Below, piece after piece: positions 1-8,665 of a DNA stretch of 32,612 bases. The DNA is taken from assembly GCA_035533015.1 (NCBI GenBank), contig DATLUQ010000052.1:1-32612 (forward strand), given 5' to 3'. The stretch is from Gemmatimonadaceae bacterium. Its GTDB lineage: Bacteria > Gemmatimonadota > Gemmatimonadetes > Gemmatimonadales > Gemmatimonadaceae. The stretch's first letter is position 1, and every line of letters starts with the position of its first letter. The notes under the pieces are model-generated. The model had not been told where the DNA came from. It searched no databases and was given only the letters and a program-made list of their open reading frames with translations. Position numbers and translations under genes: made by a program.

Positions 1-45
1 TTTGCTTTCGTGGCCAACTGGAGCCGCGTGTCGCCGGGTCTCTGA
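1..45 (+). CDS. possible C-terminal end of an upstream gene (partial)
   Basis: Frame 1 is open from the window edge to a TGA at 43-45 and would encode about 14 residues ending VANWSRVSPGL. Nothing in this short tail identifies a family. It is listed only because the frame is open and lies in a plausible place, just before a convergent tRNA. A chance open frame in GC-rich DNA is equally possible. Confidence 0.25.
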   Translation, partial: FAFVANWSRVSPGL

Positions 46-68
46 GGACGCAGGCGCGATACGACGAG

Positions 69-141
<73 letters not shown>

Positions 142-685
142 GGACTTGCTGACTGACCAAATTACCGAGGATTAGCCAATAAGTCGACGTGTCGAGGCAA
201 ATGGATCCAAGCACCACACTCGTCGGCACGAGCACCACAGCCAGCCCCGGGCGCGGTTTCTCGAGCCGCTGCCAGTCCTGTCAACAGCGATTGAAATTGC
301 ACACTTTTTGGTCGAGGGGCCCCCACAACCGCTGAGCCTTCGAAGTCTCCTTCGCTTGTGAAACACAGGCTGGCAGCTCCAGGCGCGAACCGCCACCGTC
401 GGATCGCTGGGTCGGCGCGGCCTGCGCATGCATTGCTCGCGCGGCCACAGACCGCGCCCGACCATGGATTCTGTGCGCGATGCCCTGGCCCATGGGCGGA
501 CCACCAAACCATCGCCCAACCCGGGCTATCGCGCGTTCCCGGCGCAGCGCCGGCCCCGACCAGCGCGTATTCTTGCCAAGAGTATGGCAGGCCGGCATCC
601 TTAACGTCCCTAGGCCATTGTCCGTCGACCATCCGGTCGGCCGGCGATGGGTCGGACCGGCAATTTCGTCACTTGGAGACTCCTG
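142..685. other. spacer of about 540 bases with no recognisable gene
   Basis: Several overlapping frames are open on both strands, but their products resemble no family I know. The longest minus-strand frame (632-162) uses A/T-ending codons far more often than the real genes here. I treat the region as non-coding or decayed. Its right end holds an imperfect hairpin (about 620-656, arms GTCCG/CGGAC plus an inner CCATC/GATGG-type pairing) that would lie in the 5' leader of the following lipoprotein gene. A TATTCT box at 568-573 could be its -10 element. Confidence 0.5.
159..187 (-). promoter_or_regulatory. candidate promoter of tRNA-Lys
   Basis: On the minus strand TCGACT (187-182) and TAATTT (164-159) are separated by 17 bases. 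The -10 ends 17 bases before the tRNA 5' end, which would give a short 5' leader. The local drop in GC also fits a promoter. The match is by eye and moderate. Confidence 0.35.
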
Positions 686-1108
686 ATGCGAACGCTCCTC
701 CGCTGCTCCGCGATTGCGCTGTCGTTGACCGCGTGTGTCGCGAGCACGGCCCCCACGCATTTGTCGACCCCGCCGGCAGACATCGTGGGCACCTGGAGTC
801 TCAAGACGGTCAACGGTGACAGCCTGCCATATACGCTTTCGACCACTCTGGGCACCACCGAGAAGTGGTTGGACGAGGCCCTCATCCTCAACTCCGACGG
901 CAGCACGGTGCAGCAGGGCGATGTGAGCTACACCAGCGGCGCCGCCGTCAACACGCAGAATTATCTCAGCGCGGGCACGTTCACGGTGACCGGATCGAAC
1001 ATCACCTTCGAGTTCGGCGGGGGCGGCTCCTCAGCCACGGGGTCGTACAGCGGGAATACGCTCCACATGACGGCGCAGGGAATGGCCCTGGTCTACCTGC
1101 GCCAGTAA
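686..1108 (+). CDS. lipocalin-like lipoprotein
   Basis: This gene encodes a 140-residue secreted lipoprotein. Residues 1-16 form a basic and hydrophobic signal peptide ending in the lipobox L-T-A-C, with C17 the lipidated cysteine. The mature part begins with a Thr/Pro-rich linker and then DIVGTWSLKTVNG, the G-x-W opening of lipocalin-like small beta-barrel domains. The rest is short alternating beta-type segments rich in Gly, Ser and Thr. The ATG at 686 is chosen because GGAG lies about 9 bases upstream and the signal peptide starts there; an in-frame ATG at 647 would add an unlikely extension. The ligand is unknown, and the protein is probably attached to an envelope membrane. The convergent kinase gene ends 42 bases downstream. 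Confidence 0.8.
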   Translation: MRTLLRCSAIALSLTACVASTAPTHLSTPPADIVGTWSLKTVNGDSLPYTLSTTLGTTEKWLDEALILNSDGSTVQQGDVSYTSGAAVNTQNYLSAGTFTVTGSNITFEFGGGGSSATGSYSGNTLHMTAQGMALVYLRQ

Positions 1109-1150
1109 CGCGCCGGCAACTCCGGGCGACCGGGCAGGTCCGAATCCCGT

Positions 1151-3607
1151 CTAGCGAACCGGGGCGACGGTGATGGAATCGGGCAGGCCGAGCGTGCGCA
1201 ACGCGGCCGCGAACTTGGCAGAGCCGCGTATGCGATTGAAGATCGGCTCGGCAAGCGGCTGGGCGGAGAGTTGGGGCGCATGCTGCGCCGCCGCCGTGGC
1301 CAGCGCGGCGAGCGCGCGGGTGGTGTCACCAGCACCGAGCGCGGCGTGAGCGAGGATCAGCGCGGCGTCAGGGCTCTTGGTAGTGGCGGCGGCCTGGGCG
1401 ATCGCGTGCGCCTGCTGGGTGTCGCCCACGCGGGCGTAGGCGTAGGCGAGCATCGCCGACACGGCGCTCGACGTGGGGTTGCGCGGGGTGCCGAGCGCGC
1501 TGGCGGCCTCTAGCGGCTGGAGGGCGGCGTCGGCGCGGCCTGAAAAGATGAGCACGCTTCCCAGCGCGAGACGCGTGACGAAGCCCGTGGAATCGAGCGC
1601 CATGGCGTGGCGCGCCGTGTCGACCGCCGCGGCGGTGTCGCCGGAGATGCCCAGCGCCACGGCGTACGCCGCCGCGGTGGACGCGGACGTCGGATCGAGG
1701 GCCAGGGCCCGGCGCAACTCGCCCGTGCCCGCGCGCACCCGGCCCTGGACGAGCAGGAACTCGCCATAGCCCTTTCGCGTGGCCGCGTCGCGCGGATTGA
1801 GGGCCAGCGCGTGCCGGTAGTCGTGCTCGGCGTCGGCCCAGCGGAAGCTTGCGCAATACAGCGCCGCCCGCGCCGTGTAGGCGTCGGACAGCGTGCTGTC
1901 GATGGCGATGGCGCGGGTGGCGGCGGCGATGCCGCGCACCACCGCGGTGTCCCCGGCGGTGGCGTCGTCGAGCGGCAGCAGCGAGTAGGCGCGTGCCGTG
2001 GCCGCGTAGGCCTTGGCGAACAACGAATCGCGGCGCACGGCGGCGCTCAGCGTATAGATGGCCCGCCGTAGCGACTGTGCTCCCCGCCGGCTGATGAACC
2101 CGTTGGCACGGGTATAGTACTCATATGCGGTGTCGTCCATGGTGCCGCGCTCGGCGAGGAGTTCGGGCGGCGGGGTGAGTTGCGGTTCGAGCGCTTGAAC
2201 GATGGACGACGAGATGTCCTGCTGAACGGCGAACACGTCGCCGATGGTGCGGTCGAACACGTCCGCCCAAACGGAAAACCCGGTGGACGTGCTCACCAGG
2301 CGTGCCGTGATGCGGAGCTTCGTGCCGTCCTTCTGCACGGTGCCCTCGAGCACGTAGCCCACCTTGTATTTCTGGCCCAGTTCCTCCTCGGTGGGATACT
2401 GGTTGCCTCCCGCCGCGCCCGCCGGCCACGACGCCACGCGCAGTCCGGGAATGCGGGTGAGCGCGCTCAGCAGCTCGCTGGTGATGCCGAGCGCGAGAGG
2501 TTCGTCGGTGGAGTCCACGCCGAGGTTGACGAACGGCACCACGAGCACGGAGCGCGTCTGCGACGTATCGCGCACCGGAGCGGCGGCCCTGGTGGCGACG
2601 GGGTGATGGCGCATGGTGAAGATGGCGGCCGTGCCGGCCGCCCCGAGCACGACCGCCCCCAGCGCGAACCCCACGAGCCGGCGGCGATGTTGGTGCCGCG
2701 GAATGGCGAGCGTGGACACGGTGCCGTCGCTCACCACCGCAGGATCGTCGAGCGCGTCGACGATCTCGCGCGCCGACTGGGGGCGCTTGTCGCGGTCCTT
2801 CTCCAGGCAGCGCATGATGAGCTGGACAAGGCGCGGCGGCAGCCCGGCCCGAACCTCGCCAAGGGCCCGCGGCGCCTTGGTGAGGTGGGCGGTGAGCAGG
2901 GCCTGCGGAGTGAGCGACGCGAAGGGCGGACCCCCGGCGAGCATCTCGTATGCCATCACGCCGAACGAGTAGATGTCGGCGCGCCCGTCCACGTTCGGAT
3001 CAGCGGCGATCTGCTCGGGCGCCATGTAGGCGGGCGTGCCCACCGTGGTGCCCACCTGCGTGAGAAACCCCGCGTCGTGCTCCGTGGTCCAGGTGGGCGT
3101 GGGGGTGCGTCGCGACGACAGCACCGCCTTGGCGACGCCGAAGTCCGTGACCATGGCCGAACCCGACGCCAGCAGCACGTTGTCGGGCTTGATGTCGCGG
3201 TGCACGATGCCGCGTTCGTGCGCGTAGGCCAGCGCGCGCGCCACGTCGCGCAGGATCGTGATGGCATCGCGCACCGGCATCGGTCCCGTCTTGGCCATCA
3301 GGGCGCGCAGCGACTCGCCCTCGATGAACGGCATCGTGAAGTACGGCAGGCCGTCCACCTCGCCCGTCGTGAGCACTCCCACGATGTGGGGGTTCTGCAG
3401 CGTCGCAGCCACCAGGATCTCGCGCGTGAAGCGCTCGAGATTGACTGACGCCGCGAGCTCGGGCGACACGACCTTGACCGCCACGCGGCGGCCCAGCGTC
3501 TGGTCGAACGCCACGAACACGCGCGACATCCCACCACCGCCCAACTCGCGCTCGACGGCGTAGGTGGGACCCAGCGTCAGTTGTAGCGCTTCGCCAATCT
3601 CGGTCAT
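1151..3607 (-). CDS. membrane Ser/Thr protein kinase with TolB/FlgO-like and TPR sensor region
   Basis: This is an 818-residue PknB-family kinase. The N-terminal catalytic domain (about 16-290) has the glycine loop ELGGGGMSRV (21-30), the ATP lysine in VAVKVV (K45), HRDIKPDN (136-143), DFG (155-157) and the APE motif in YMAPEQ, so it should be active. A hydrophobic helix at about 311-332 crosses the membrane. The outside part opens with a domain like the TolB/FlgO N-terminal fold (RSVLVVPFVNL, about 352-490) and continues with TPR-like helical repeats to the C-terminus (about 500-800). This architecture is frequent in Gemmatimonadota and Acidobacteriota, where the outer part is thought to sense or bind something; the ligand and substrates are unknown. 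The start is an ATG without a clear Shine-Dalgarno sequence. The gene diverges from the acyl-CoA synthetase gene. Confidence 0.93.
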   Translation of the reverse strand: MTEIGEALQLTLGPTYAVERELGGGGMSRVFVAFDQTLGRRVAVKVVSPELAASVNLERFTREILVAATLQNPHIVGVLTTGEVDGLPYFTMPFIEGESLRALMAKTGPMPVRDAITILRDVARALAYAHERGIVHRDIKPDNVLLASGSAMVTDFGVAKAVLSSRRTPTPTWTTEHDAGFLTQVGTTVGTPAYMAPEQIAADPNVDGRADIYSFGVMAYEMLAGGPPFASLTPQALLTAHLTKAPRALGEVRAGLPPRLVQLIMRCLEKDRDKRPQSAREIVDALDDPAVVSDGTVSTLAIPRHQHRRRLVGFALGAVVLGAAGTAAIFTMRHHPVATRAAAPVRDTSQTRSVLVVPFVNLGVDSTDEPLALGITSELLSALTRIPGLRVASWPAGAAGGNQYPTEEELGQKYKVGYVLEGTVQKDGTKLRITARLVSTSTGFSVWADVFDRTIGDVFAVQQDISSSIVQALEPQLTPPPELLAERGTMDDTAYEYYTRANGFISRRGAQSLRRAIYTLSAAVRRDSLFAKAYAATARAYSLLPLDDATAGDTAVVRGIAAATRAIAIDSTLSDAYTARAALYCASFRWADAEHDYRHALALNPRDAATRKGYGEFLLVQGRVRAGTGELRRALALDPTSASTAAAYAVALGISGDTAAAVDTARHAMALDSTGFVTRLALGSVLIFSGRADAALQPLEAASALGTPRNPTSSAVSAMLAYAYARVGDTQQAHAIAQAAATTKSPDAALILAHAALGAGDTTRALAALATAAAQHAPQLSAQPLAEPIFNRIRGSAKFAAALRTLGLPDSITVAPVR

Positions 3608-3958
3608 TGCAGACTGATCGCGGTGGCGCGCTCACGGCGCGCACGTTCTAGGACAATCGTCCCCCCTCGAGGGTTGGCCGTCCCGCGCCCCGCCAACCTG
3701 GAAGCCGCCGCCATGCCGGCCGCGGCGCCTCCACTGGAGTATACGCTGCCAAGAGCGAAATCGCGGCTCGAAGGCCGCCTCCGCCGTACGCGCCAGCCCC
3801 CGGTTTGTTCCAGCCTGAGGCGACGACGGGCAGCGAACGTGTCCTCGCCGGGTCGTCGCATTCCCGACGGACCATGGGTTCATTCACCGATGGCATTTGT
3901 CCGCCGGCGCCCTCACATTCAGGGCACAACATTCCTTGCACACCCCCGCGGAGGAGTC
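3608..3958. other. 351-base divergent intergenic region
   Basis: This region separates the start of the kinase gene (leftward) from the start of the acyl-CoA synthetase gene (rightward), so both promoters should lie here. It holds an inverted repeat GGTTGGC (3672-3678) / GCCAACC (3692-3698) with a 13-base spacer, which could be an operator. A TATACG box lies near 3739. The rightward reading frame stays open through the region, but its product is arginine/proline-rich and the good Shine-Dalgarno sequence lies only at its end, so I do not count it as coding. Confidence 0.5.
3672..3698. repeat. inverted repeat, possible operator
   Basis: GGTTGGC and GCCAACC are perfect 7-base arms separated by 13 bases, about 65-90 bases before the kinase start codon. 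The arms could extend by one G-T pair. With no T tract and no gene ending here, an operator is likelier than a terminator. Confidence 0.3.
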
Positions 3959-6142
3959 GTGACGCCCATTGAGATCCCCATGGCGCAGGCCCCGGCGCGG
4001 CCGGAATCGCGTGTCGGCGACCGCGGCCCGCTGGCGCCCATTCTCGCGCCACGCAGCATCGCCGTGGTCGGCGCGTCGCGCAGCCCGGGGACGATCGGTC
4101 ATCAACTGCTGACCAATCTCATCGCCGAAGGGTTCACCGGGGCGGTCCATCCCGTGAACCCCAACGCCCGGGCCGTGTGTTCCGTGGCTTCGGCGCCCTC
4201 GGTGTCGGCACTTCCCGAGCCGCCGGACCTGGCCATCGTGTGCGTGCCCAAGGAGGCCGTGGTCGACGTGGCCGACGAATGCGGCGCCATGGGGGTGCGC
4301 GGCCTGGTCGTGATCTCGGCCGGGTTCCGCGAGGTGGGCGCCGAGGGCGCGGCGCGTGAGCGCGCGCTGCTGGAACAGGTGCGCCGCCACGGCATGCGCA
4401 TGATCGGCCCGAACTGCATGGGCGTGATCAACACGCATCCCAGCGTGTCGATGAACGCCACCTTCGCGCCGAGTATGCCGCCGGCCGGACACGCCGCGTT
4501 CGTGTCGCAGTCGGGCGCGTTGGGGGTGAGCGTGCTGGACTACGCGCGCGAGTATGGCATCGGCATTGCCCAGTTCGCGTCGATTGGGAACAAGGCCGAC
4601 GTGAGCGGCAACGACCTGCTCGAGCATTGGGAGCACGACGACAACGTGCGCGTGATCCTGATGTACGTGGAGAACTTCGGCAATCCGCGCCGCTTTCTCG
4701 ATATCGCCACGCGCATCACGCGGCAAAAGCCGATCGTCGTCGTCAAATCGGGACGGTCGCGGGCGGGCGCGCGGGCGGCCTGGTCGCATACCGGCGCCCT
4801 GGCGGCGAGCGACACCGCAGTGGACGCGCTGCTCGGCCAGGCCGGCGTGCTCCGGGCCGGGTCGGTGGAGGAGTTGTTCGACATGGCGATGGCGCTTGGC
4901 GTCACGGCGCTGCCCGCGTCGCGGCGCACCGCCGTGGTCACCAACGCCGGCGGCCCGGGCATTCTCGCCGCCGACGCCCTCGATGCCGCAGGGCTCGACG
5001 TCGTGGACCTGAGCCCGGCCACGGTGGAACGCCTGCGGCCAATGTTCCCGCCCGAGGCGTCGGTGCGCAACCCGCTCGACATGATCGCGTCGGCCACGCC
5101 GGAAGGCTATCGCGCGGCGGTCTCGGCGCTGCTCGACGATCCCAACGTGGATGCCGTGGTGCCGATCTTCATTCCCCCGCTCAACACGGAACAGGAAGCG
5201 GTGGCCGAGGCGATCGCCGCGGCGGCGCGCACCAACCGCGCCAAGCCGGTGCTCACGGTGTTGATGGGCCGCCGCGGGCTACCCGAAGGACGCGCCGAGC
5301 TGCACGCTGCCGGAATCCCGGCATACGTGTTTCCTGAATCTGCTGCGCGGGCACTCGGCGCGCTCAATCGCTATCGCGAATGGACCGTGCAGCCGCCCGA
5401 CGTGATGGCTCCCCTGGAGGTCGATCGCGCGGCGGCGACGGCGATCGTCGAACGGGCGCTTGGCGAGGGCCGCCAGCAGCTCACCGAACTCGAGGCGCTC
5501 CACCTGCTCAGCGCGTACGGCGTGCCCACGGCACCGGCGCAACTGGCGCTCGGTGCCGAAGCGTCCGCCGCGGCAGCGGAGGCCCTGGGATTTCCGGTCG
5601 TGCTCAAGATCGTGGCACCCGAGATCGTACATAAGAGCGACGTGGGCGGCGTACGTGTGGGCCTCCGCTCGGCGAGCGAGGTGCGCGCGGCCCACGACGA
5701 TCTCATCTCGACCGTGGCCGAACGCGTGCCCGGGGCGCACGTCACCGGCGTCCTGGTGCAGCGCCAGATGAGCGGCGGTCGTGAGACGATCGCCGGTGTG
5801 GTGCGCGACCCAAGCTTCGGCCCGCTCGTGATGTTCGGGTTGGGCGGCGTGTTCGTCGAGGCGCTGCGCGACGTGGTGTTCCGCATGCCGCCGCTCGGCC
5901 CGCGCACCGCCCACGACATGGTACGCGCTATTCGAGGGCTCGGCATCCTCACCGGGGCGCGCGGCAGCGCGCCGGCGGACCTCGCCGCCATCGCCGACGC
6001 GCTCCGGCGCGTGGGACAACTGGCGCTGGACCAACCACAACTCGCCGAACTCGACGTCAATCCGCTGGTCGCGTTCGAGCGGGGCGTGGTAGCCCTCGAC
6101 GCCCGGGTGCGACTGGCGGCCCCGGGCCCGCCGGCGCCCTGA
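3959..6142 (+). CDS. ADP-forming acetyl/acyl-CoA synthetase, fused alpha-beta chain
   Basis: This 727-residue enzyme of the NDP-forming acyl-CoA synthetase family interconverts acyl-CoA + ADP + phosphate with acid + CoA + ATP, in the cytoplasm. The N-terminal CoA-binding Rossmann domain contains SIAVVGASRSPGTIG. Next comes a succinyl-CoA-ligase-like part with SHTGALA, where the His matches the phosphorylated histidine of the alpha subunit. The motif VVTNAGGPGILAADAL is typical of the family. The C-terminal third is an ATP-grasp domain with VVLKIVAPEIVHKSDVGGV, including the second conserved His. In archaea these parts are often separate subunits; here they are one chain. GTG 3959 is chosen because GGAGGAG ends just before it; ATG 3980 is the alternative. 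Physiological direction and preferred acid cannot be read from the sequence. The gene ends 3 bases from the convergent copD-like gene. Confidence 0.92.
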   Translation: MTPIEIPMAQAPARPESRVGDRGPLAPILAPRSIAVVGASRSPGTIGHQLLTNLIAEGFTGAVHPVNPNARAVCSVASAPSVSALPEPPDLAIVCVPKEAVVDVADECGAMGVRGLVVISAGFREVGAEGAARERALLEQVRRHGMRMIGPNCMGVINTHPSVSMNATFAPSMPPAGHAAFVSQSGALGVSVLDYAREYGIGIAQFASIGNKADVSGNDLLEHWEHDDNVRVILMYVENFGNPRRFLDIATRITRQKPIVVVKSGRSRAGARAAWSHTGALAASDTAVDALLGQAGVLRAGSVEELFDMAMALGVTALPASRRTAVVTNAGGPGILAADALDAAGLDVVDLSPATVERLRPMFPPEASVRNPLDMIASATPEGYRAAVSALLDDPNVDAVVPIFIPPLNTEQEAVAEAIAAAARTNRAKPVLTVLMGRRGLPEGRAELHAAGIPAYVFPESAARALGALNRYREWTVQPPDVMAPLEVDRAAATAIVERALGEGRQQLTELEALHLLSAYGVPTAPAQLALGAEASAAAAEALGFPVVLKIVAPEIVHKSDVGGVRVGLRSASEVRAAHDDLISTVAERVPGAHVTGVLVQRQMSGGRETIAGVVRDPSFGPLVMFGLGGVFVEALRDVVFRMPPLGPRTAHDMVRAIRGLGILTGARGSAPADLAAIADALRRVGQLALDQPQLAELDVNPLVAFERGVVALDARVRLAAPGPPAP

Positions 6143-6145
6143 CGC

Positions 6146-7030
6146 CTACTTGGGCAACCGGGGCGACGGCAGGCTCACCAGCACCGACGTGATGATGAGC
6201 ACCAGACTGGCGAACGCCAACTCGAACGTCGCCGACCGGCGGATCCGGTCCGACCCCTCTGGGGTGCCCAGCGTGGGCTTCACGCGGCGCCAGTTCCACG
6301 CGCCGAATGCCAACACCACGGCCACGACGCAAAGCTTGAGCACCAGCGTGATGCCGTAGGAAGTGGTCCAGAGGGCCGCCACGAACTTGAGATGGCGCAC
6401 CGCCGTGACCACGCCTGACAGCACGAGGACCGAGACGGCTGTGAGCGCCATGGGCGAGAAGGCGTTCACCATGTCGGCCACCGTTCGTGCCTTGTCACCG
6501 CCGGTCTGCGTGCCGGCGAGCACGGTAGGAATGGCGATCGTCAAGAGCACGAACAGCGTACCGATCCAGATCGAGCCGGCGAACACGTGCACCGGATTCA
6601 CCATCGTGGCCCAGCGCAGGGTCAGCACGTTGACCAGCGCGCCCCCTATGGCGCCGACCGCCGCCAGCGGCCACCCCGACGGCAGTCCGACGATCACGAC
6701 CGCGAACCCCACGATGGCCACGGCGTAACACACCAGGCGCACCGCGCCCTCGGCTTGGCCCGCCTCGAGTACTTCGACAAGGGGCAGACTACGCGCGGTG
6801 GCGAAGTGGATGGCGCCGGCGAGCGTGAGCCCGGTGGCGAGCAGGGCGCCTGCGAGCCCAACGGCCGACGCACGCCGGCCGGCATCACGGAACAGGGTGT
6901 CGCGTACGCGATCGTCGGGGGCGCGGCCCAATGCCGGGCCGAGGACGCCGTAGCGGAGGCCCACGACGCCGAGGGACAGGTACGTACCGAGAAAGCCGAG
7001 CAATTCGCGGAGCGGATCGGTCAGGTTCAT
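6146..7030 (-). CDS. CopD-family multi-pass membrane protein
   Basis: This 294-residue integral membrane protein has about eight hydrophobic helices spread over the whole chain. The stretch MVNPVHVFAGSIWIGTLF (143-160), with H148 in a helix followed by a small-residue pattern, is characteristic of the CopD (copper resistance D) family. A second conserved-looking part is LSGVVTAVRHL with a downstream K in LVLKLCVV. CopD proteins are linked to copper import or handling at the membrane. No copC or copper ATPase is seen nearby, so a copper role here rests on family membership only. It is the last gene of a leftward group and starts 33 bases after the stop of the upstream small gene. No clear Shine-Dalgarno sequence is seen. 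Confidence 0.8.
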   Translation of the reverse strand: MNLTDPLRELLGFLGTYLSLGVVGLRYGVLGPALGRAPDDRVRDTLFRDAGRRASAVGLAGALLATGLTLAGAIHFATARSLPLVEVLEAGQAEGAVRLVCYAVAIVGFAVVIVGLPSGWPLAAVGAIGGALVNVLTLRWATMVNPVHVFAGSIWIGTLFVLLTIAIPTVLAGTQTGGDKARTVADMVNAFSPMALTAVSVLVLSGVVTAVRHLKFVAALWTTSYGITLVLKLCVVAVVLAFGAWNWRRVKPTLGTPEGSDRIRRSATFELAFASLVLIITSVLVSLPSPRLPK

Positions 7031-7063
7031 GGAAGTGGAAGTCGGTCTGAGGGTGGTGCCTGG

Positions 7064-7348
7064 TCAGTGTGCACGGCTGCGCAGGGCTTTGGCAATACGG
7101 TCGCCGGCCGCGCCAAGCACGGGGAGCAGCGATTCCACCAAGGCCACATCGGCGGCGGTGTACTTGCCGTGGGCGCCGGTGGTCGCCTCGTTCTGGATGC
7201 GCCGCGCGAGGTGGCGGATGCCGGCGGTGTGCTCGTGCGTCTGAGCCTCGTGCGTCGAGGCGCTCTCCAGACTCACGGCGTGGCGCACGAGCGCCATGGC
7301 ATCGTTCATCGAAAGTTGGAGGGGGAGGGCGCCTTCGTCGGCAGACAT
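7064..7348 (-). CDS. small protein of unknown function
   Basis: The product is 94 residues from ATG 7348. I do not recognise a family. It is mostly helical by composition, with many His, Ala and Glu in the middle (ESASTHEAQTHEHTAGIRH), and no signal peptide or membrane helix. A GTG at 7402 would give a 112-residue form; it lies only 14 bases after a TATCTT -10 box, so it may be the true start on a nearly leaderless mRNA. Neither start has a Shine-Dalgarno sequence. The frame is kept between the thioesterase gene and the CopD-like gene on the same strand, which suggests a common transcript. The His-rich middle could bind metal, which would suit the CopD neighbour, but this is speculation. Confidence 0.65.
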   Translation of the reverse strand: MSADEGALPLQLSMNDAMALVRHAVSLESASTHEAQTHEHTAGIRHLARRIQNEATTGAHGKYTAADVALVESLLPVLGAAGDRIAKALRSRAH

Positions 7349-7416
7349 GACGGGGTTCCATGATTGGAGGTCCGTGCCCAGTGCCGGCGGGATGTCGCGC
7401 ACCGCGCCTGGTGGGA

Positions 7417-7422
7417 AAGATA
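7417..7422 (-). promoter_or_regulatory. candidate -10 box (TATCTT)
   Basis: TATCTT on the minus strand lies 14 bases before GTG 7402. The same hexamer stands before holB and the HD-domain gene. It would start a transcript for the small protein and the CopD-like gene. No -35 element is obvious. Confidence 0.35.
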
Positions 7423-7449
7423 CACCCTGCGCCCGCGGGCGCGAATGCC

Positions 7450-7911
7450 CTAGTCGGTGAGGCCCGGCCGGTCGCGCACGGTCATCATCGTTCCCTGCAT
7501 CAGCGCCACCAGGGTTCCGTCAACCTCGTGGCCGGTGGCGAAGGCCCGTAGCTCGCCCTCGCAGACGGTGATCGTGCGGCCCGCTCTGCGCACGCGGCCG
7601 ATGGCCACGAAATGGTGGCCGGCCGCCGGGGCGAGCAGGTTCACCTTGAACTCCACGCTGAGCACCGCGGCGTCCGGCGGCATGAGGGTGAGGGCGGCAT
7701 AGCCGCACGCCGAGTCGATGACGGCCGCCACGGCGCCAGCGTGCAGGAAGCCGTGCTGCTGCGTGATGCCGGCGGCGAAGGGCAGCGCGATCGCGACCTC
7801 GCCCGGCGCGACGGTGTGGAGCGACGCGCCGAGCGTGGCCATGAACCGCTGCCGGGCGAAACTCGCGCGTATCCGCTCGGCAAATGCCGGATCCGGCGGC
7901 GCGGCGCTCAC
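7450..7911 (-). CDS. PaaI-type hotdog thioesterase
   Basis: This 153-residue protein has the single hotdog domain of the PaaI/4HBT superfamily, which hydrolyses acyl- or aryl-CoA thioesters in the cytoplasm. The central helix and its lead-in, QQHGFLHAGAVAAVIDSACG, carry the active-site pattern of the family (HG-x-x-HAG, then an acidic D in the helix). The C-terminal strands SVEFKVNLLAPA and GRTITVCEGEL complete the fold. Length is normal for the family. The start is a GTG at 7911 without a Shine-Dalgarno sequence; it lies 37 bases after the stop of the DinB gene, so the two are probably co-transcribed. The substrate is not predictable. Confidence 0.9.
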   Translation of the reverse strand: MSAAPPDPAFAERIRASFARQRFMATLGASLHTVAPGEVAIALPFAAGITQQHGFLHAGAVAAVIDSACGYAALTLMPPDAAVLSVEFKVNLLAPAAGHHFVAIGRVRRAGRTITVCEGELRAFATGHEVDGTLVALMQGTMMTVRDRPGLTD

Positions 7912-7948
7912 GGCGCGCGCCGGCCGCGCGTGTGCGTCAGGCGCGGCA

Positions 7949-8458
7949 TCAGGCCGCCGGCGTCGCCGACCGGAGATCGGCCGCCGAGACCGCGCCGATC
8001 GACGTGGCGTCGCCGGTCAGGAACCGGCGGTGGTAGTCGATCTGCCCCAGATGATACGTGAGGTGCACGGCCAGGTGGATGAGCCAGTCCGCCGTCGCCA
8101 CGTGGTTGCCAGCCACCGTCTCGGGATAGGTCTCCGCCATCTGGGCGTCGGTGAGCCGCGACAGCGTGGCGCCGACATCGGCGATGGCCGCGTCGAGCCG
8201 GCGCTGCAATTCCGCACGTGGAACCTCGCGGTCGGTGAACTCGGCGCTGCGGTCGCGCACGTATCCCGAGCCGCCGAGGACGGCCCCCACGTAATAGCGA
8301 ATGTTGCCGGCCACGTGCAGCGCCAGGGTGCCCGCCGAGTTCGGAATGGATGGAGTGAGGCGCCAGAGGTCGGCTTCCGCACCATATGCCGCTATCTCGC
8401 GTTGCAGGGCGCGCAGATCGCGCGTGAGCATTGCCCCGATCAGTTCTGCCGTGGTCAT
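7949..8458 (-). CDS. DinB-family four-helix protein
   Basis: This 169-residue protein belongs to the DinB/YfiT-like superfamily of four-helix bundles that usually bind a divalent metal through three histidines. The His residues are placed as expected: one in LALHVAGNIRYY and two in the C-terminal helix HLAVHLTYHLGQIDYH. Some members are thiol-dependent transferases (for example for bacillithiol or mycothiol); the function of this member cannot be told. ATG 8458 (MTTAELIG) is chosen because helix 1 begins there and the upstream in-frame extension is arginine/proline-rich and unlike a protein domain. It is the first gene of the leftward group. Confidence 0.88.
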   Translation of the reverse strand: MTTAELIGAMLTRDLRALQREIAAYGAEADLWRLTPSIPNSAGTLALHVAGNIRYYVGAVLGGSGYVRDRSAEFTDREVPRAELQRRLDAAIADVGATLSRLTDAQMAETYPETVAGNHVATADWLIHLAVHLTYHLGQIDYHRRFLTGDATSIGAVSAADLRSATPAA

Positions 8459-8665
8459 GGGGTGAGTGGGTGAAGGCTCCGTGAAGGCACGCGGTTCGAG
8501 CGGCTCGGCACTCCGTTCTGGGGAGCGGGGCCGGCGCGACGAAACTACCAGCCGTTGGACGCCCCCGCCATGCGGACGGCGGGGCGCCCCCATTTCCCGG
8601 CCCGTCGTTTTAGCTTGCAGTCCGTGGGCAGCGTGAACGGGCCGTACCGCTCAGGAGAATGACCG

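Noticed and set aside
162-632. Leftward 156-codon frame in the first spacer
   Set aside because: It has poor third-position G/C bias, no recognisable motif, and overlaps other open frames of equal quality.
3623-3958. N-terminal extension of the acyl-CoA synthetase by 112 codons
   Set aside because: The extension is Arg/Pro-rich, has no motif, and the strong Shine-Dalgarno sequence is placed for GTG 3959.
8563-8584. CCCCGCC/GGCGGGG hairpin between divergent genes
   Set aside because: No gene ends here, so it is not a terminator. GC-only arms of seven bases are expected by chance in such DNA.
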